DNA of 64,000 nucleotides from JAGGSN01 sp965603725 (GTDB taxonomy: Bacteria; Zixibacteria; MSB-5A5; UBA10806; 4484-95): assembly GCA_965603725.1 (NCBI GenBank), contig CBFDEC010000014.1, forward strand, positions 5,421-69,420, written 5' to 3'. The translations under genes were made by a program, and so were the position numbers. A model generated the notes under the pieces. The model did not search any database. It saw nothing but the letters and a program-made list of their open reading frames with translations, and had not been told where the DNA came from. Positions 42,660 to 51,301 of this stretch are shown here, in pieces; the stretch's first letter is position 1; every line of letters starts with the position of its first letter.

Positions 42660-43604
42660 ATGAATTGCTTAAAAATCAAGTTTTATTTAATAATGATACT
42701 TGTCGTTCTTTGGGCAGTCTCATTATTTGGACAAGATCCATCAGTAAATTCAAAATTCGATTCAAGTATGTTTGATCTTGACTTCTTTATTAAGCTTGTT
42801 GCTATTGTTGTATCAGCATTATTGATAATTTGGCAATTAAATAGGCAGCATAAAAATAATTTAAAACTTCAAAGAGAAAACAATAAAGAAAAGTTGAAGC
42901 TAGAGATATTTAAAGAGTATAGCAAAGTTATAACTGAAGCTTCAGAAAAGATTGAATCAATACATGGTGCTGCTAATAGTATTACTATTAGCTTAACCGG
43001 ATATAGTACGAGTGTTTCTATGGGACTAAATCCTTCCCCTATAAGTCAAAGGGAAGTAATTTTTAGGGATGGCCACTTTGAAGCATTGAAGGCGCTTACA
43101 GATTTAATGTTTTTATTGGAAAAATATGAAATAATAAATCCAAACCTTAAAATATTCGATGCGGCTTTCGCTTGTGCACACTACGATATGTCCAAGACTT
43201 TTCCCCCTTTTCATGAAATATTGATGAAATATTTGCCATATGATGTACCGAAAACAAATCAAGAACGACTTGGAACAAATGTGATGATCCCCCAAATACC
43301 ATCAAAAGATGATATTATAAAAGTATCCGAAATAGCTCAACCATATATTGAAAATCTATTAGATGCTCAAACCTATATTTATGATTTAGGGAGAGAAGCG
43401 CAAAATATACTTCTTGGCAGCTTATTTAACAATCGTATTCCCATAAGAAAACCTATTAATCATAAGTTTGTTGCTATATCAACATCACCCGAAGATGTTG
43501 AAAAGCTTAAGAAATATTTTTATGAGGAAACAGAGTGGGGAAAAGAACAGAAAAAGACGGAAGAAGAAGTTAAAGAAGCAGTAAAGAAAGAAAATACTGC
43601 TTGA
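42660..43604 (+). CDS. Membrane-anchored coiled-coil protein of unknown function (cassette gene 1)
   Basis: This 314-residue protein has two N-terminal hydrophobic segments (about 6-24, which may be a signal, and 42-61). A charged helical stretch follows (LNRQHKNNLKLQRENNKEKLKLEIFKE is its core, given here by residues 60-86). A soluble mixed domain and a Lys/Glu-rich C-terminal helix complete it. I recognise no family. The soluble part would face the cytoplasm if residues 42-61 span the membrane. It is A+T-rich, sits directly behind tRNA-Arg and 25 bases before the second cassette gene, so the pair looks like an acquired operon. The start has only a weak GAGAG site. Confidence 0.65.
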   Translation: MNCLKIKFYLIMILVVLWAVSLFGQDPSVNSKFDSSMFDLDFFIKLVAIVVSALLIIWQLNRQHKNNLKLQRENNKEKLKLEIFKEYSKVITEASEKIESIHGAANSITISLTGYSTSVSMGLNPSPISQREVIFRDGHFEALKALTDLMFLLEKYEIINPNLKIFDAAFACAHYDMSKTFPPFHEILMKYLPYDVPKTNQERLGTNVMIPQIPSKDDIIKVSEIAQPYIENLLDAQTYIYDLGREAQNILLGSLFNNRIPIRKPINHKFVAISTSPEDVEKLKKYFYEETEWGKEQKKTEEEVKEAVKKENTA

Positions 43605-43629
43605 ATTCAATTGAAAATGTGGTGATAAT

Positions 43630-44499
43630 ATGGAAAAGAAGAATGAATTCTTAAATCTTGGTAAAAAAGAAATTGAAATAAATTCATTTGAGGGCTTTTT
43701 GTTATTTGCTAAAGGCGATGATAGAATTGGAAATGGCTATCATTACATCATGTCTATTTCTACAAGGCAAACTATAAAGAATATTTGCTATAAGGATATT
43801 TTTGATAGTGAAAAATTGATTATTGAAGAGAATGAAGAATTACATAAAAAAGGATATACAAAAGGTGAACAAAGTTACATTTTGCTATATAAATATATGA
43901 ACTATATTAATACAGTTTATTCTATAATGGAAAATTTAGCATACTTTGTAAGAAAGATATACATTAAACATAATTTACCTTATGGATTCAGAAAACAAAA
44001 GCAAAGATTAATTGATAATAGAGATATAGATAACGAATATAGCAATATTCTTGATGAATTATCATGGTACGATAAAATTAAGAATATTCGAGATGAATAC
44101 GTACATTTTCTAGCCGGTTTTGTATCTAGTGATAGTGAAAACAAAATAACATATTTCAATATACCTTCAGGAAAAAGGAAATCAACACCGACTACGATTG
44201 AGATTGAAGATTTGATTAAAGAAGTTAAGGATATAGAAAAATGGCTAAATGATTTCCTTGATAAATTCGGAAAACACTTCATAAATAAATTAGATAAGAA
44301 TAAAAGGGTGGCTAAGGTCTGTGGAATATTAAAAAGCGGACATCTTGGGGTAATGTTGATATCATATAATGATGTAGTCAATAATAGGCCGGGAATATGT
44401 CAAACATTTAAACTTGATTGTCCTGATGCTGAAACATGTGAAGCAAGGATGAATACTGATCTGGAAACAGGAATGGAAAAAGTAAAAGAAGATGCATGA
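43630..44499 (+). CDS. HEPN-motif protein of unknown function (cassette gene 2)
   Basis: This 289-residue, A+T-rich protein is mostly helical. Residues 90-165 contain YSIMENLAYFVRKIYIKHN and then WYDKIKNIRDEYVHFLAGF, in which R154-D155-x3-H159 fits the Rx4-6H motif of HEPN domains; the preceding long helix is also usual for that fold. HEPN proteins are often toxic RNases in toxin-antitoxin, abortive-infection and CRISPR-related systems. A C-terminal region (GHLGVMLISYNDVV...CPDAETCEARM) has three cysteines. GTGGTGATAAT precedes the ATG. Its pairing with a membrane protein is a set-up I do not recognise. The HEPN call is a motif match only. Confidence 0.6.
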   Translation: MEKKNEFLNLGKKEIEINSFEGFLLFAKGDDRIGNGYHYIMSISTRQTIKNICYKDIFDSEKLIIEENEELHKKGYTKGEQSYILLYKYMNYINTVYSIMENLAYFVRKIYIKHNLPYGFRKQKQRLIDNRDIDNEYSNILDELSWYDKIKNIRDEYVHFLAGFVSSDSENKITYFNIPSGKRKSTPTTIEIEDLIKEVKDIEKWLNDFLDKFGKHFINKLDKNKRVAKVCGILKSGHLGVMLISYNDVVNNRPGICQTFKLDCPDAETCEARMNTDLETGMEKVKEDA

Positions 44500-44658
44500 T
44501 TTTATACCCATTATAGTAATTAGCCAATTTGATTAATATTGTTTGCTACTGACAGTAAAAGTTTAAATTAAAAGTCATAATATATTTATTTTAAATTTTA
44601 TAGTCCGCAAATCGCATAGAAGGGGGTATTTTTGTACTATCATTATTATGGACAGCAG

Positions 44659-44681
44659 GTCAGGCGCCCGGCGCTCCTGAC
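44659..44681. repeat. GTCAGG-family palindrome
   Basis: GTCAGGCGCC...GGCGCTCCTGAC lies just beyond the cassette and marks its right side, as a tRNA marks its left. Confidence 0.7.
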
Positions 44682-44703
44682 ATCAATCTGCCAGAGTGTT
44701 TTA

Positions 44704-44970
44704 TCAGCTATGTACTTTTTCCGGCTCTTTTTTTCTTGAGGCGGGCGGTTGGCTAAATTGAGTCGTCTGTTCTTCGGGTTTGGTGTCTTGAGCTTCAAAC
44801 TTTTCCATATTTTTGAGATTTCTTAAAGTCCTGACCCTGATATAAAGCCATAATGGCATAAAAATCAATACAGCGGATGTGAACCATTGGAATGTATTAC
44901 CATAGTTGAACAAGGTGTCCATAAATGCGAATATTCCAAGAATGAAAAAAGCGAAGGATATTATTAACAT
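44704..44970 (-). CDS. Small membrane protein, 88 residues
   Basis: Two hydrophobic helices (about 2-18 and 28-46) are followed by a charged, proline-rich tail ending KKEPEKVHS. GGAGG lies 9 bases before the ATG. I recognise no family. It stands alone on the minus strand between the cassette and the outer-membrane protein gene. Confidence 0.6.
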   Translation of the reverse strand: MLIISFAFFILGIFAFMDTLFNYGNTFQWFTSAVLIFMPLWLYIRVRTLRNLKNMEKFEAQDTKPEEQTTQFSQPPASRKKEPEKVHS

Positions 44971-45326
44971 TATACATTTCCTCCTTTAAATAAATATATT
45001 TAATAATCAAAATCGGAGAATAAAATCAAGAATTTATACCCTGACCGAATTTTGTAATAAATGCCGGTTAGCGATTTTAAATTCGGTTCAATATGGAACA
45101 TGTTAAGACGAAATGAGGTTTACAGATCGGATTCTGAGACCCCGTAGGGGAGAAATACTCAAAATCATAGTTCTGCCAGGAACGATTTAAGTATCCGGTT
45201 TTGGTTTATGGAGGGAATAAAAAGCCGCTATGGTTGTATTTTATAAAAGCGCTGTAAACACAATATTATGGCGTTTACAGGAAAAATCTAATTAAATAAA
45301 GGGCCTGAATTTTATGTGAAAAGTTC

Positions 45327-45355
45327 TTGCATAGCTTGACCGGTTTAATTAAATT
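45327..45355 (+). promoter_or_regulatory. Candidate promoter of the outer-membrane protein gene
   Basis: TTGCAT (45327-45332), a 17-base spacer and TAAATT (45350-45355), about 100 bases before the ATG at 45452. The rest of the 481-base gap from 44971 has no repeat or gene I can support. Confidence 0.35.
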
Positions 45356-45451
45356 AATCAAGTTTTGGTATGGGGGGAGAGGGTTGTTAATTTTAGCTTT
45401 GAGGGTCCAGGGATTTGACCCCTGCAGTAATTGGAATTTCAGGAGGATAAA

Positions 45452-46909
45452 ATGAGGAAGTTGCTTTGTGCTGTTATCGCGGTTTTAGTTTCAGTCAGTT
45501 TGGTGTCGGCTCAGGATGATACGTATGTCGGATACAGAGGATTGGAAAGCTTGTCTGATCTGGATAATTATTACGATTTCAACTCATCCGGTTTTGGCGC
45601 TAAATCAAGGGGAATGGGCGGCGTTCATTTTGCCTTTTACAATGAGGGGTTCAGTTCGTTTCTCAATCCCGCGACTATGATTTATACCAACAAATCATTG
45701 ATGTCCTTAGATGTGGTCAACTCTCAGGATAAATTCAATGATTATTATTTTTCCGGTCAATATGATTCCACAACCGGCGCCCCTATAAATAAATATGAAG
45801 ATGTTGACGGTAAGCACACAAGGATAATCCAGGCCGGCGCAATCGCCCCGTTTTCATATTTTGATATGGACTGGTGGTTCGGCGGCGGATACAGGACAGT
45901 TTACGACATTCATTATAAAATGAGTCTGCCCGTTAGTTACCCCATTGATGAAAGAGATTTTGAAAGAAAAATAGAGCAAACAAGGGGTATTGATGCGGTA
46001 AATATGGCTCTGGCTGCAAATCCCCATCCAAATGTGGCCCTGGGCGTTAATTTCAATATGTATGTCAGGGGTTACCGGGGTAATTTCTGGTCTCCTTATG
46101 AAGTTACTATCGATGACGTTGATACAATTTGGGTCTTCCACGACAAGGATAAATCAACTTTTTCCGGCGTAAATTTTGATTTCGGAGCTGTAGTTGATTT
46201 TGATCAACTTAAGATCGGACTATCGATGAGTACGCCCTTCACTTTAAAACAAAGCGTTGTTTATTCTTCTCTCAGGTATGATAACGTCTATGGCTTTGAC
46301 AATAATGAAAGAGGAACAATTAATCGTATCAATGCAAAGAATAAATTTCCAGCCACATTTGGCGGCGGGGTATCTTATATGCCCATGGAAAACATCACTC
46401 TGGCCGCTGATATAGAATACAAACCCTATTCTAAAATAACCATCGATATCGATCCTGAAGTTCTCATGTTTGAAAATATCTATGATCATGATCCTGAATG
46501 GGAAGACCTGACTCAATTCAGAGTCGGCGCTGAATATGTCTTAGATGCCGGTTTTGCACAGGTTCCTCTGCGAGCAGGCATGCAAAATTTGCCGGGACTA
46601 ACTAAAAATATAACAAGTTCAATCGTATATGATTCCGATTATGTCGATTCGATATTTGAAGCGGACTCGGTTTCTTTAGAGAATGAAACTGTTTATGGCG
46701 ATCAAATAAATACCTACCTGTTTTCAGTTGGCGGTGGCTTGAAATTCGAAAAAATCTGGTTTGATATCGCTTACCAATTCGGTTCTTCAGAATATGACAG
46801 AACATACACCTGGATACACAGCTCCGATATAAATGAGCATGTGGTACTTAATGATCCTCTGAAACTCGAATACTCAAGGCTGTATTTCTCAATCGGTATG
46901 CTGTTTTAA
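45452..46909 (+). CDS. Outer-membrane beta-barrel protein (FadL/OmpP1- or PorV-like)
   Basis: This 485-residue protein has a signal peptide (MRKLLCAVIAVLVSVSLVSAQ). Alternating hydrophobic strands run to a C-terminal aromatic end (LYFSIGMLF), typical of outer-membrane insertion. GAKSRGMGGVHFAF and SFLNPATM near the N-terminus recall FadL and UPF0164/PorV barrels, which move hydrophobic ligands or take part in type IX secretion. AGGAGG sets the start at 45452. A terminator follows. No close T9SS core genes are visible, so a link to the sorting-tail proteins is only suggestive. Confidence 0.8.
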   Translation: MRKLLCAVIAVLVSVSLVSAQDDTYVGYRGLESLSDLDNYYDFNSSGFGAKSRGMGGVHFAFYNEGFSSFLNPATMIYTNKSLMSLDVVNSQDKFNDYYFSGQYDSTTGAPINKYEDVDGKHTRIIQAGAIAPFSYFDMDWWFGGGYRTVYDIHYKMSLPVSYPIDERDFERKIEQTRGIDAVNMALAANPHPNVALGVNFNMYVRGYRGNFWSPYEVTIDDVDTIWVFHDKDKSTFSGVNFDFGAVVDFDQLKIGLSMSTPFTLKQSVVYSSLRYDNVYGFDNNERGTINRINAKNKFPATFGGGVSYMPMENITLAADIEYKPYSKITIDIDPEVLMFENIYDHDPEWEDLTQFRVGAEYVLDAGFAQVPLRAGMQNLPGLTKNITSSIVYDSDYVDSIFEADSVSLENETVYGDQINTYLFSVGGGLKFEKIWFDIAYQFGSSEYDRTYTWIHSSDINEHVVLNDPLKLEYSRLYFSIGMLF

Positions 46910-46939
46910 AGCGAAAGAGACACTTTTTGGATAATCTAC

Positions 46940-46964
46940 AGGGAGTCGAAAGGCTCCCTTTTTT
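46940..46964 (+). terminator. Rho-independent terminator of the outer-membrane protein gene
   Basis: AGGGAG and CTCCCT pair around an 8-base loop, followed by six T. It lies 31 bases after the stop. Confidence 0.8.
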
Positions 46965-47087
46965 AACGTATGCTTTATGAAAACTACTTGACTGCCGGTA
47001 ATTGATAATATATAAAGAATTCTTGACGATACATATTTTATGGATTCATTGCGGCGTCGGAGGAATCCCTTCCCGAGTTTTCATACT

Positions 47088-47126
47088 GGCAGGAATGGCT
47101 ATATGGCTTGTATAAGGGTTCCTGCC
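47088..47126. repeat. GGCAGGAA palindrome
   Basis: GGCAGGAA at 47088-47095 and TTCCTGCC at 47119-47126 form an 8-bp stem just before the next gene. A single-arm relative is at 56449-56463. Confidence 0.5.
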
Positions 47127-47154
47127 CGCGCAACAAATTTAAAGGACTATTAAT

Positions 47155-48012
47155 TTGATTGCACGACTGACAATTCTTGATAAAATCAACCTGTTTATCA
47201 GAGTCTATATAATGCTATTTGTCAGCATCTTTAAAATATCCCCCTGGGTTCCTTTTTTAGTCGTTGCCCTGTTTCAGGCAGGGGGGCTGATGGCGTTAAT
47301 CTGGGTTAACTCTCCGTTATGGACAAATCTTATCCAGCCGGTTTTATCGATTTTTCTGCCGGACAGGGTCTTTCATTTTCCCCGGTATTACCTGGCACTT
47401 CCATTTATCAATTCTATCTTCGACAGTTTTATCCTCGGTCCAACAGTCTGGCTTCTAATGCTGGCGACGGCAATATATAAACTGGGAGGCGTTTATTCGA
47501 GCCGCCCGTCACATCTTAAAGATGGAATCAATATAGCTTTTAAATCCTATTTGCCGCTTCTGGCAGTCTGGCTGATTGAGATGGTTTTTGTGCTGGCAGT
47601 CCTGCTGCTGCCATCCGGAGCGCTGAGTTCTTTTGTTAAAGGTTCCCCCAGGGTTAATATGGCCCTTGATTTTGGCCTGCAGATGATGGCCTATATCGTT
47701 ACAGCGTTCCTGATATATACGATACCCGGAATAATCATAGCGAGGAAAAGGCTCGGCGCCGCCTTAGCAGACAGCGTCAGGCTATGCTTCAATAATTTCT
47801 TCCTGACATACTTTATTGTAATCATACCCGGTATCTTCCTGTTTTTACCTGATTTTATATTAGCGAATTACGGGCTAGAAATAACAAGGATTTTCAACCC
47901 TCAAATTGTAGTTGTGATTATATATCTAAAAATATCTGCCGGGATATTTTTGAATCTGTTCATTTATGGAGCGGCTACTTTTGTCTACAAGGAGCTGCTT
48001 TATAAGGATTGA
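47155..48012 (+). CDS. Multi-pass membrane protein of unknown function
   Basis: This 285-residue protein has about six hydrophobic helices (near 27-48, 98-120, 140-165, 180-200, 220-240 and 250-278). A TTG at 47155 with AAAGGA nine bases upstream is the likely start; an ATG at 47212 would shorten the first cytoplasmic part. The layout, with AxKxSxRLxxNN-type segments (ALADSVRLCFNNFF), resembles YciC/DUF975-type envelope proteins, but the match is too loose to name. It converges with the PEP-CTERM genes. Confidence 0.7.
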   Translation: MIARLTILDKINLFIRVYIMLFVSIFKISPWVPFLVVALFQAGGLMALIWVNSPLWTNLIQPVLSIFLPDRVFHFPRYYLALPFINSIFDSFILGPTVWLLMLATAIYKLGGVYSSRPSHLKDGINIAFKSYLPLLAVWLIEMVFVLAVLLLPSGALSSFVKGSPRVNMALDFGLQMMAYIVTAFLIYTIPGIIIARKRLGAALADSVRLCFNNFFLTYFIVIIPGIFLFLPDFILANYGLEITRIFNPQIVVVIIYLKISAGIFLNLFIYGAATFVYKELLYKD

Positions 48013-48069
48013 GTCGCCGCTAAGACAAACTGACAGGTATATATCCATTTTAATCATTATATAAAAAAA

Positions 48070-48095
48070 GCCGTATCATCGATTAATGATACGGC
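48070..48095. terminator. Bidirectional terminator
   Basis: GCCGTATCAT and ATGATACGGC form a perfect 10-bp stem around a 6-base loop, with seven A on the left (T on the minus strand) and CTTTTTA on the right. It lies between convergent genes. Confidence 0.85.
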
Positions 48096-48118
48096 CGGAA
48101 CTTTTTATTTCAGCTAAC

Positions 48119-48916
48119 TTATTTTTTTCGCCTTCTTGCGGCAATTCCGGTTCCTATTAATCCAATACTCAGCAAAATAATAGTTGCCGGTTCGGGAACC
48201 GGCTCAATAGTAACCATAGCTTCATCGTTATTGCAACTCATTCCTAGTGTCATGCTTAAGCCCTGCTGCTGGAAATCTGGATTTCCCAGGTCGGCAAAAG
48301 AAATAGTGCCCTCCATGAGATAAGTGTAAAATCCATTCTCACGACCTAAATTAGCATATTGCGAGTAATCAAAAGTAGCGGTGGAATTAAGCTCCGATCC
48401 TAAATTGCCTTCAGCAAGTACCGGGTTCCCTCTTTCTTTAAAACCATAATAACCGTCATTGTAAGTCATCTCCGGGTTGTAATACAAGTTGCCATCAAAG
48501 CCGCCATATGATCCCATGACATAAAAATCATTACCTACGTTAAATCTTATGTCACCTGCACGGAAGAAATGGTTACTATGCAACCAGTATCTTTGAAAAC
48601 CGGTCTCTGGCATCGAGGTGACAATCGAATAGTATACTAAATCGTCATTGTAATCTATACCAAGATACATTGCCTCGATATCAAAAGCCTCTGAGATATA
48701 ATATTGCGGGCCAGGGTCAGGAGCGCTGGCATTAGTTGGCCAGTCTTCAACTATTACACATCCAATTCCATAATCCCAGACGTTATTGAAATGATCATCG
48801 CCATCGAGCGATAAATTTACTCCAAAATACTCATCAAGCAGATAAGTTGCTGAAGCAGTCATGAATAAACCGCTAATGAATATCAAAGCCGCTGCTAATG
48901 TCATAATTTTTTTCAT
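48119..48916 (-). CDS. PEP-CTERM sorting-domain protein (265 aa)
   Basis: A signal peptide (MKKIMTLAAALIFISGLFM) leads to a beta-rich exported domain with many Tyr, Asn and Gly. The C-terminus is VPEPATIILLSIGLIGTGI then ARRRKK, the PEP motif, membrane helix and basic end recognised by exosortase. The mature protein would be cut after PEP transfer and released or anchored outside, often as a biofilm component. AAGGAG precedes the ATG. No exosortase gene is in the window. The main domain is not one I recognise. Confidence 0.85.
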   Translation of the reverse strand: MKKIMTLAAALIFISGLFMTASATYLLDEYFGVNLSLDGDDHFNNVWDYGIGCVIVEDWPTNASAPDPGPQYYISEAFDIEAMYLGIDYNDDLVYYSIVTSMPETGFQRYWLHSNHFFRAGDIRFNVGNDFYVMGSYGGFDGNLYYNPEMTYNDGYYGFKERGNPVLAEGNLGSELNSTATFDYSQYANLGRENGFYTYLMEGTISFADLGNPDFQQQGLSMTLGMSCNNDEAMVTIEPVPEPATIILLSIGLIGTGIAARRRKK

Positions 48917-49015
48917 TATAAGTTACTCCTTTCAAAAATGGTATCTTTTTTATGACTTTACGCAATATTTATGAGATTGCAAATATCTATTTGAGTAATT
49001 CCTAACATTAAATAT

Positions 49016-49039
49016 ATCACCCACTTGCAAGTGGGTGAT
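49016..49039. terminator. 24-bp perfect palindrome, possible terminator between the PEP-CTERM genes
   Basis: ATCACCCACTTG and CAAGTGGGTGAT pair perfectly over 12 bp, about 85 bases after the end of the upstream PEP-CTERM gene. On the minus strand ATATTTAATG follows, a weak U-tract. It could stop that transcript or be an unrelated inverted repeat. Confidence 0.5.
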
Positions 49040-49124
49040 TGTTTGGAAACATATATACTTCTTAAAAAACTCTCCACTTTCTGGTCAAAGTGTGCAACGG
49101 CCAGAACTTCATATTTCAATAACC

Positions 49125-49808
49125 TTATTTTTTGCGTCTTCTTGCGGCAATCCCTATTCCAATTAATCCGATACCCATTAAAATCATCGTTCCCGGTTCG
49201 GGAACCGCATAACCGGCATCATGAGAGAATGGAGCGAAATACTGAACCCTACCTTCATCCATATGATAGGCATCAAATTGAACGCCGTCTACACCATCGA
49301 CAGCAATTTGAAAATGACGGATATAACCCCATTGCTTCGGTTCACCCGGAGTATTGGGATCCCAGAAATTTCCACCTCCATCTGGTTGAACATTCCCAAT
49401 ATTCACTTGAGTCTGACCAACATGGTTCCCAATATTATGTTGGGAAAACCATGTGGGGTAAACTCCATGGTACGGCAGATTACCATAGCCATCGTCATCG
49501 TATACAGGGGGCGTGCCCCATAACCATGATGCATCCTGGCCTTCAAATGTGACCGAACCGGGCAAAGGCTCATCACCCGGATTATAATCCTCACGAGGAG
49601 CTAAAGCCATGCTGATGAAAATCTCGTCAGGAATTTCTATCTTATCTAAATTGGCGATAACATAAAGGTCGAATACACCGTCGTATGTTATCCATGTTTC
49701 AGTTTCATAATCATATATGCCGTCAACCCAGAGCTGCAAAGATGGAATAGCATAAGCTGTAGAACTTATGAATATCGACATAATCATCAAAATTAAAAAC
49801 TTTTTCAC
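49125..49808 (-). CDS. PEP-CTERM sorting-domain protein (227 aa)
   Basis: This protein has a signal peptide (KKFLILMIMSIFISSTAYA), a beta-rich domain (LQLWVDGIYDYETETWITYDG, VYVIANLDK-like strands) and the C-terminal AVPEPGTMILMGIGLIGIGI followed by ARRRKK. The tail is nearly the same as in the neighbouring gene, so both use one exosortase. The start is a GTG at 49808 with GGGAGG six bases upstream. The exported domain resembles other PEP-CTERM proteins with an LQLWVDG start, of unknown function. Confidence 0.85.
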   Translation of the reverse strand: MKKFLILMIMSIFISSTAYAIPSLQLWVDGIYDYETETWITYDGVFDLYVIANLDKIEIPDEIFISMALAPREDYNPGDEPLPGSVTFEGQDASWLWGTPPVYDDDGYGNLPYHGVYPTWFSQHNIGNHVGQTQVNIGNVQPDGGGNFWDPNTPGEPKQWGYIRHFQIAVDGVDGVQFDAYHMDEGRVQYFAPFSHDAGYAVPEPGTMILMGIGLIGIGIAARRRKK

Positions 49809-50455
49809 AGAAATCCTCCCTTAATTAGAGAATGATATTATTTATTACATTAGTATTACAAATTATGTGCCAAAACAAGCAAATTAATAAATACCATAAC
49901 TTGTTATAGGTCAATAGATTACATCTTCAGCTAAAGAGCGTTTTTTTATCCGAATTTAAAAATATTGCAATCTTATGCAAACAATTGATATTTATTTTCA
50001 TTGGCATTTAAATTAAAAGGCTGTAAGAAGCCCAGAATTATTGACATGCATATAAAGCAGAGAAGTATCGGGTTTATTATAGAACCTTGTTCGCTTGTTT
50101 GTCTGTCGGAGGCGAGCTAGCAATGACTTTGGCAAAAGTTTTGGCAAAATCCAAGTTTTTTATAGTTTTGAGACAGTTTCGTCAGGGCCGCCTTTTTCTT
50201 GAAAATAGCCTCGTAAAAAGTATTGCTTTTCTTACAGTTTTTGATTATTAATGGGTGAGATAGGTAGATTTGTTTGATAGCTATTAAATCAGGAGTAAGG
50301 AGGCCAAATAAGGCAAATTAGGTTTTAGGAACAAGTAACAATGATTTTATCTTTGTTTAATCTGTATTCATTGACGAGAATAGAATAGCTATCTTACTTC
50401 TTTCTCTCAGAGAATAATTGTTGAACAAAGAAAAGAAAAGAACGAGAAGGAAGTA
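49809..50455. other. Long gap and leader before the RNA-binding protein gene
   Basis: These 647 A+T-rich bases lie between divergent genes. The right part (50260-50455) could be an untranslated leader, as is common before cold-induced RNA-binding proteins, but I see no defined structure. A 42-residue frame at 50123-50251 is discussed among rejected items. No repeat family member is present. Confidence 0.4.
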
Positions 50456-50749
50456 ATGCAAGGCAGTAAACTTTATGTGGGAAATCTCGATTATTATGTA
50501 ACCAATGAAGAGTTGCAGGATTTATTTTCCAATTACGGGACAGTTAAGGACATTAAAATAATAGAAGGCAGGGGCTTTGGATTTGTAGAGATGTCTTCAT
50601 CCTCTGAAGCCGAAAGCGCTAAAGAAGCGTTGGATGGCACAGAACTCAAAGAACGGACTTTGAAAATCGATGAAGCTCGCCCCCAAAAAAGCAGGCCCAG
50701 GGGAGATTTCAGCAGAGGCAAGCCACGAAGGGGCGATAGAAGGTATTGA
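50456..50749 (+). CDS. RRM-domain RNA-binding protein
   Basis: This 97-residue protein has one RNA-recognition motif: RNP2 is LYVGNL (6-11) and RNP1 is RGFGFVEM (39-46). The tail is basic and glycine-rich (SRPRGDFSRGKPRRGDRRY). Bacterial proteins of this type are often cold-inducible RNA chaperones. GAAGGAAGTA precedes the ATG, and a terminator follows 25 bases after the stop, so it is monocistronic. Confidence 0.93.
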   Translation: MQGSKLYVGNLDYYVTNEELQDLFSNYGTVKDIKIIEGRGFGFVEMSSSSEAESAKEALDGTELKERTLKIDEARPQKSRPRGDFSRGKPRRGDRRY

Positions 50750-50774
50750 AACCATCTTGAAATAGCTTTTATAG

Positions 50775-50801
50775 AGGCGGTCTTCGTGGCCGCCTTTTTT
50801 T
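50775..50801 (+). terminator. Rho-independent terminator of the RRM gene
   Basis: AGGCGG (50775-50780) pairs with CCGCCT (50790-50795), then a run of seven T. Confidence 0.85.
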
Positions 50802-50833
50802 ATCGCAGGCGCAGGGCGGTTGCGGCGTAGGGT

Positions 50834-50955
50834 GCAGGTCTAAGACCTGCCCAGATTGTTGACAAAGCTTGTGGGCGGCACACGTCCCCGTGTGCCCCTT
50901 ATGAGCGGATTCTTCTGCCAGAGCTGTCGGAAGTAACTTCCGACAGCACAAAAAC
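50834..50955. repeat. Three palindromic repeats after the RRM gene
   Basis: GCAGGTCTAAGACCTGC (50834-50850), GTGGGCGGCACACGTCCCCGTGTGCCCC in 50871-50898, and the 44-base GTCGGAAGTAACTTCCGAC block (50912-50955) that repeats 42155-42198 with one change. They fill the first part of the 552-base gap before the hydrolase gene; the rest shows nothing more than a degenerate GTGTATATCCCCATGCACC arm near 51095. Confidence 0.8.
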
Positions 50956-51301
50956 TTCCGGGAGCTCCCTGAATACGATTTTGCTTGACATGCTAATATT
51001 CTATGACTTGGAGGCTTTTTTGTGAAGCAGTAAAATTAATTTATGAATAATTCAGGCTAAGTCAAGCCATTTTTTAAAATTCCTGGTGGATTGTGTATAT
51101 CCCCATGCACCGTCCGAAGTCGTTGATAGATCAGGAAATCTACCAACCACAAATAAAAGTGAAACCAACAAGTTGAATTTTCGTAAAATTATTATATGGA
51201 TTGTCTTAATCTAAATATCTGCATTCGCTCATTTGTTGTTGCAAAATGATAAGTATTATAGTAAAATAACATCTAACATTCTAAAAATGAAGGGGAAAAA
51301 T

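Noticed and set aside
50123..50251. 42-codon frame with GGAGG ten bases upstream
   Set aside because: Spacing is long, the sequence is biased toward Phe/Leu/Lys from A+T-rich DNA, and there is no terminator or conserved motif.
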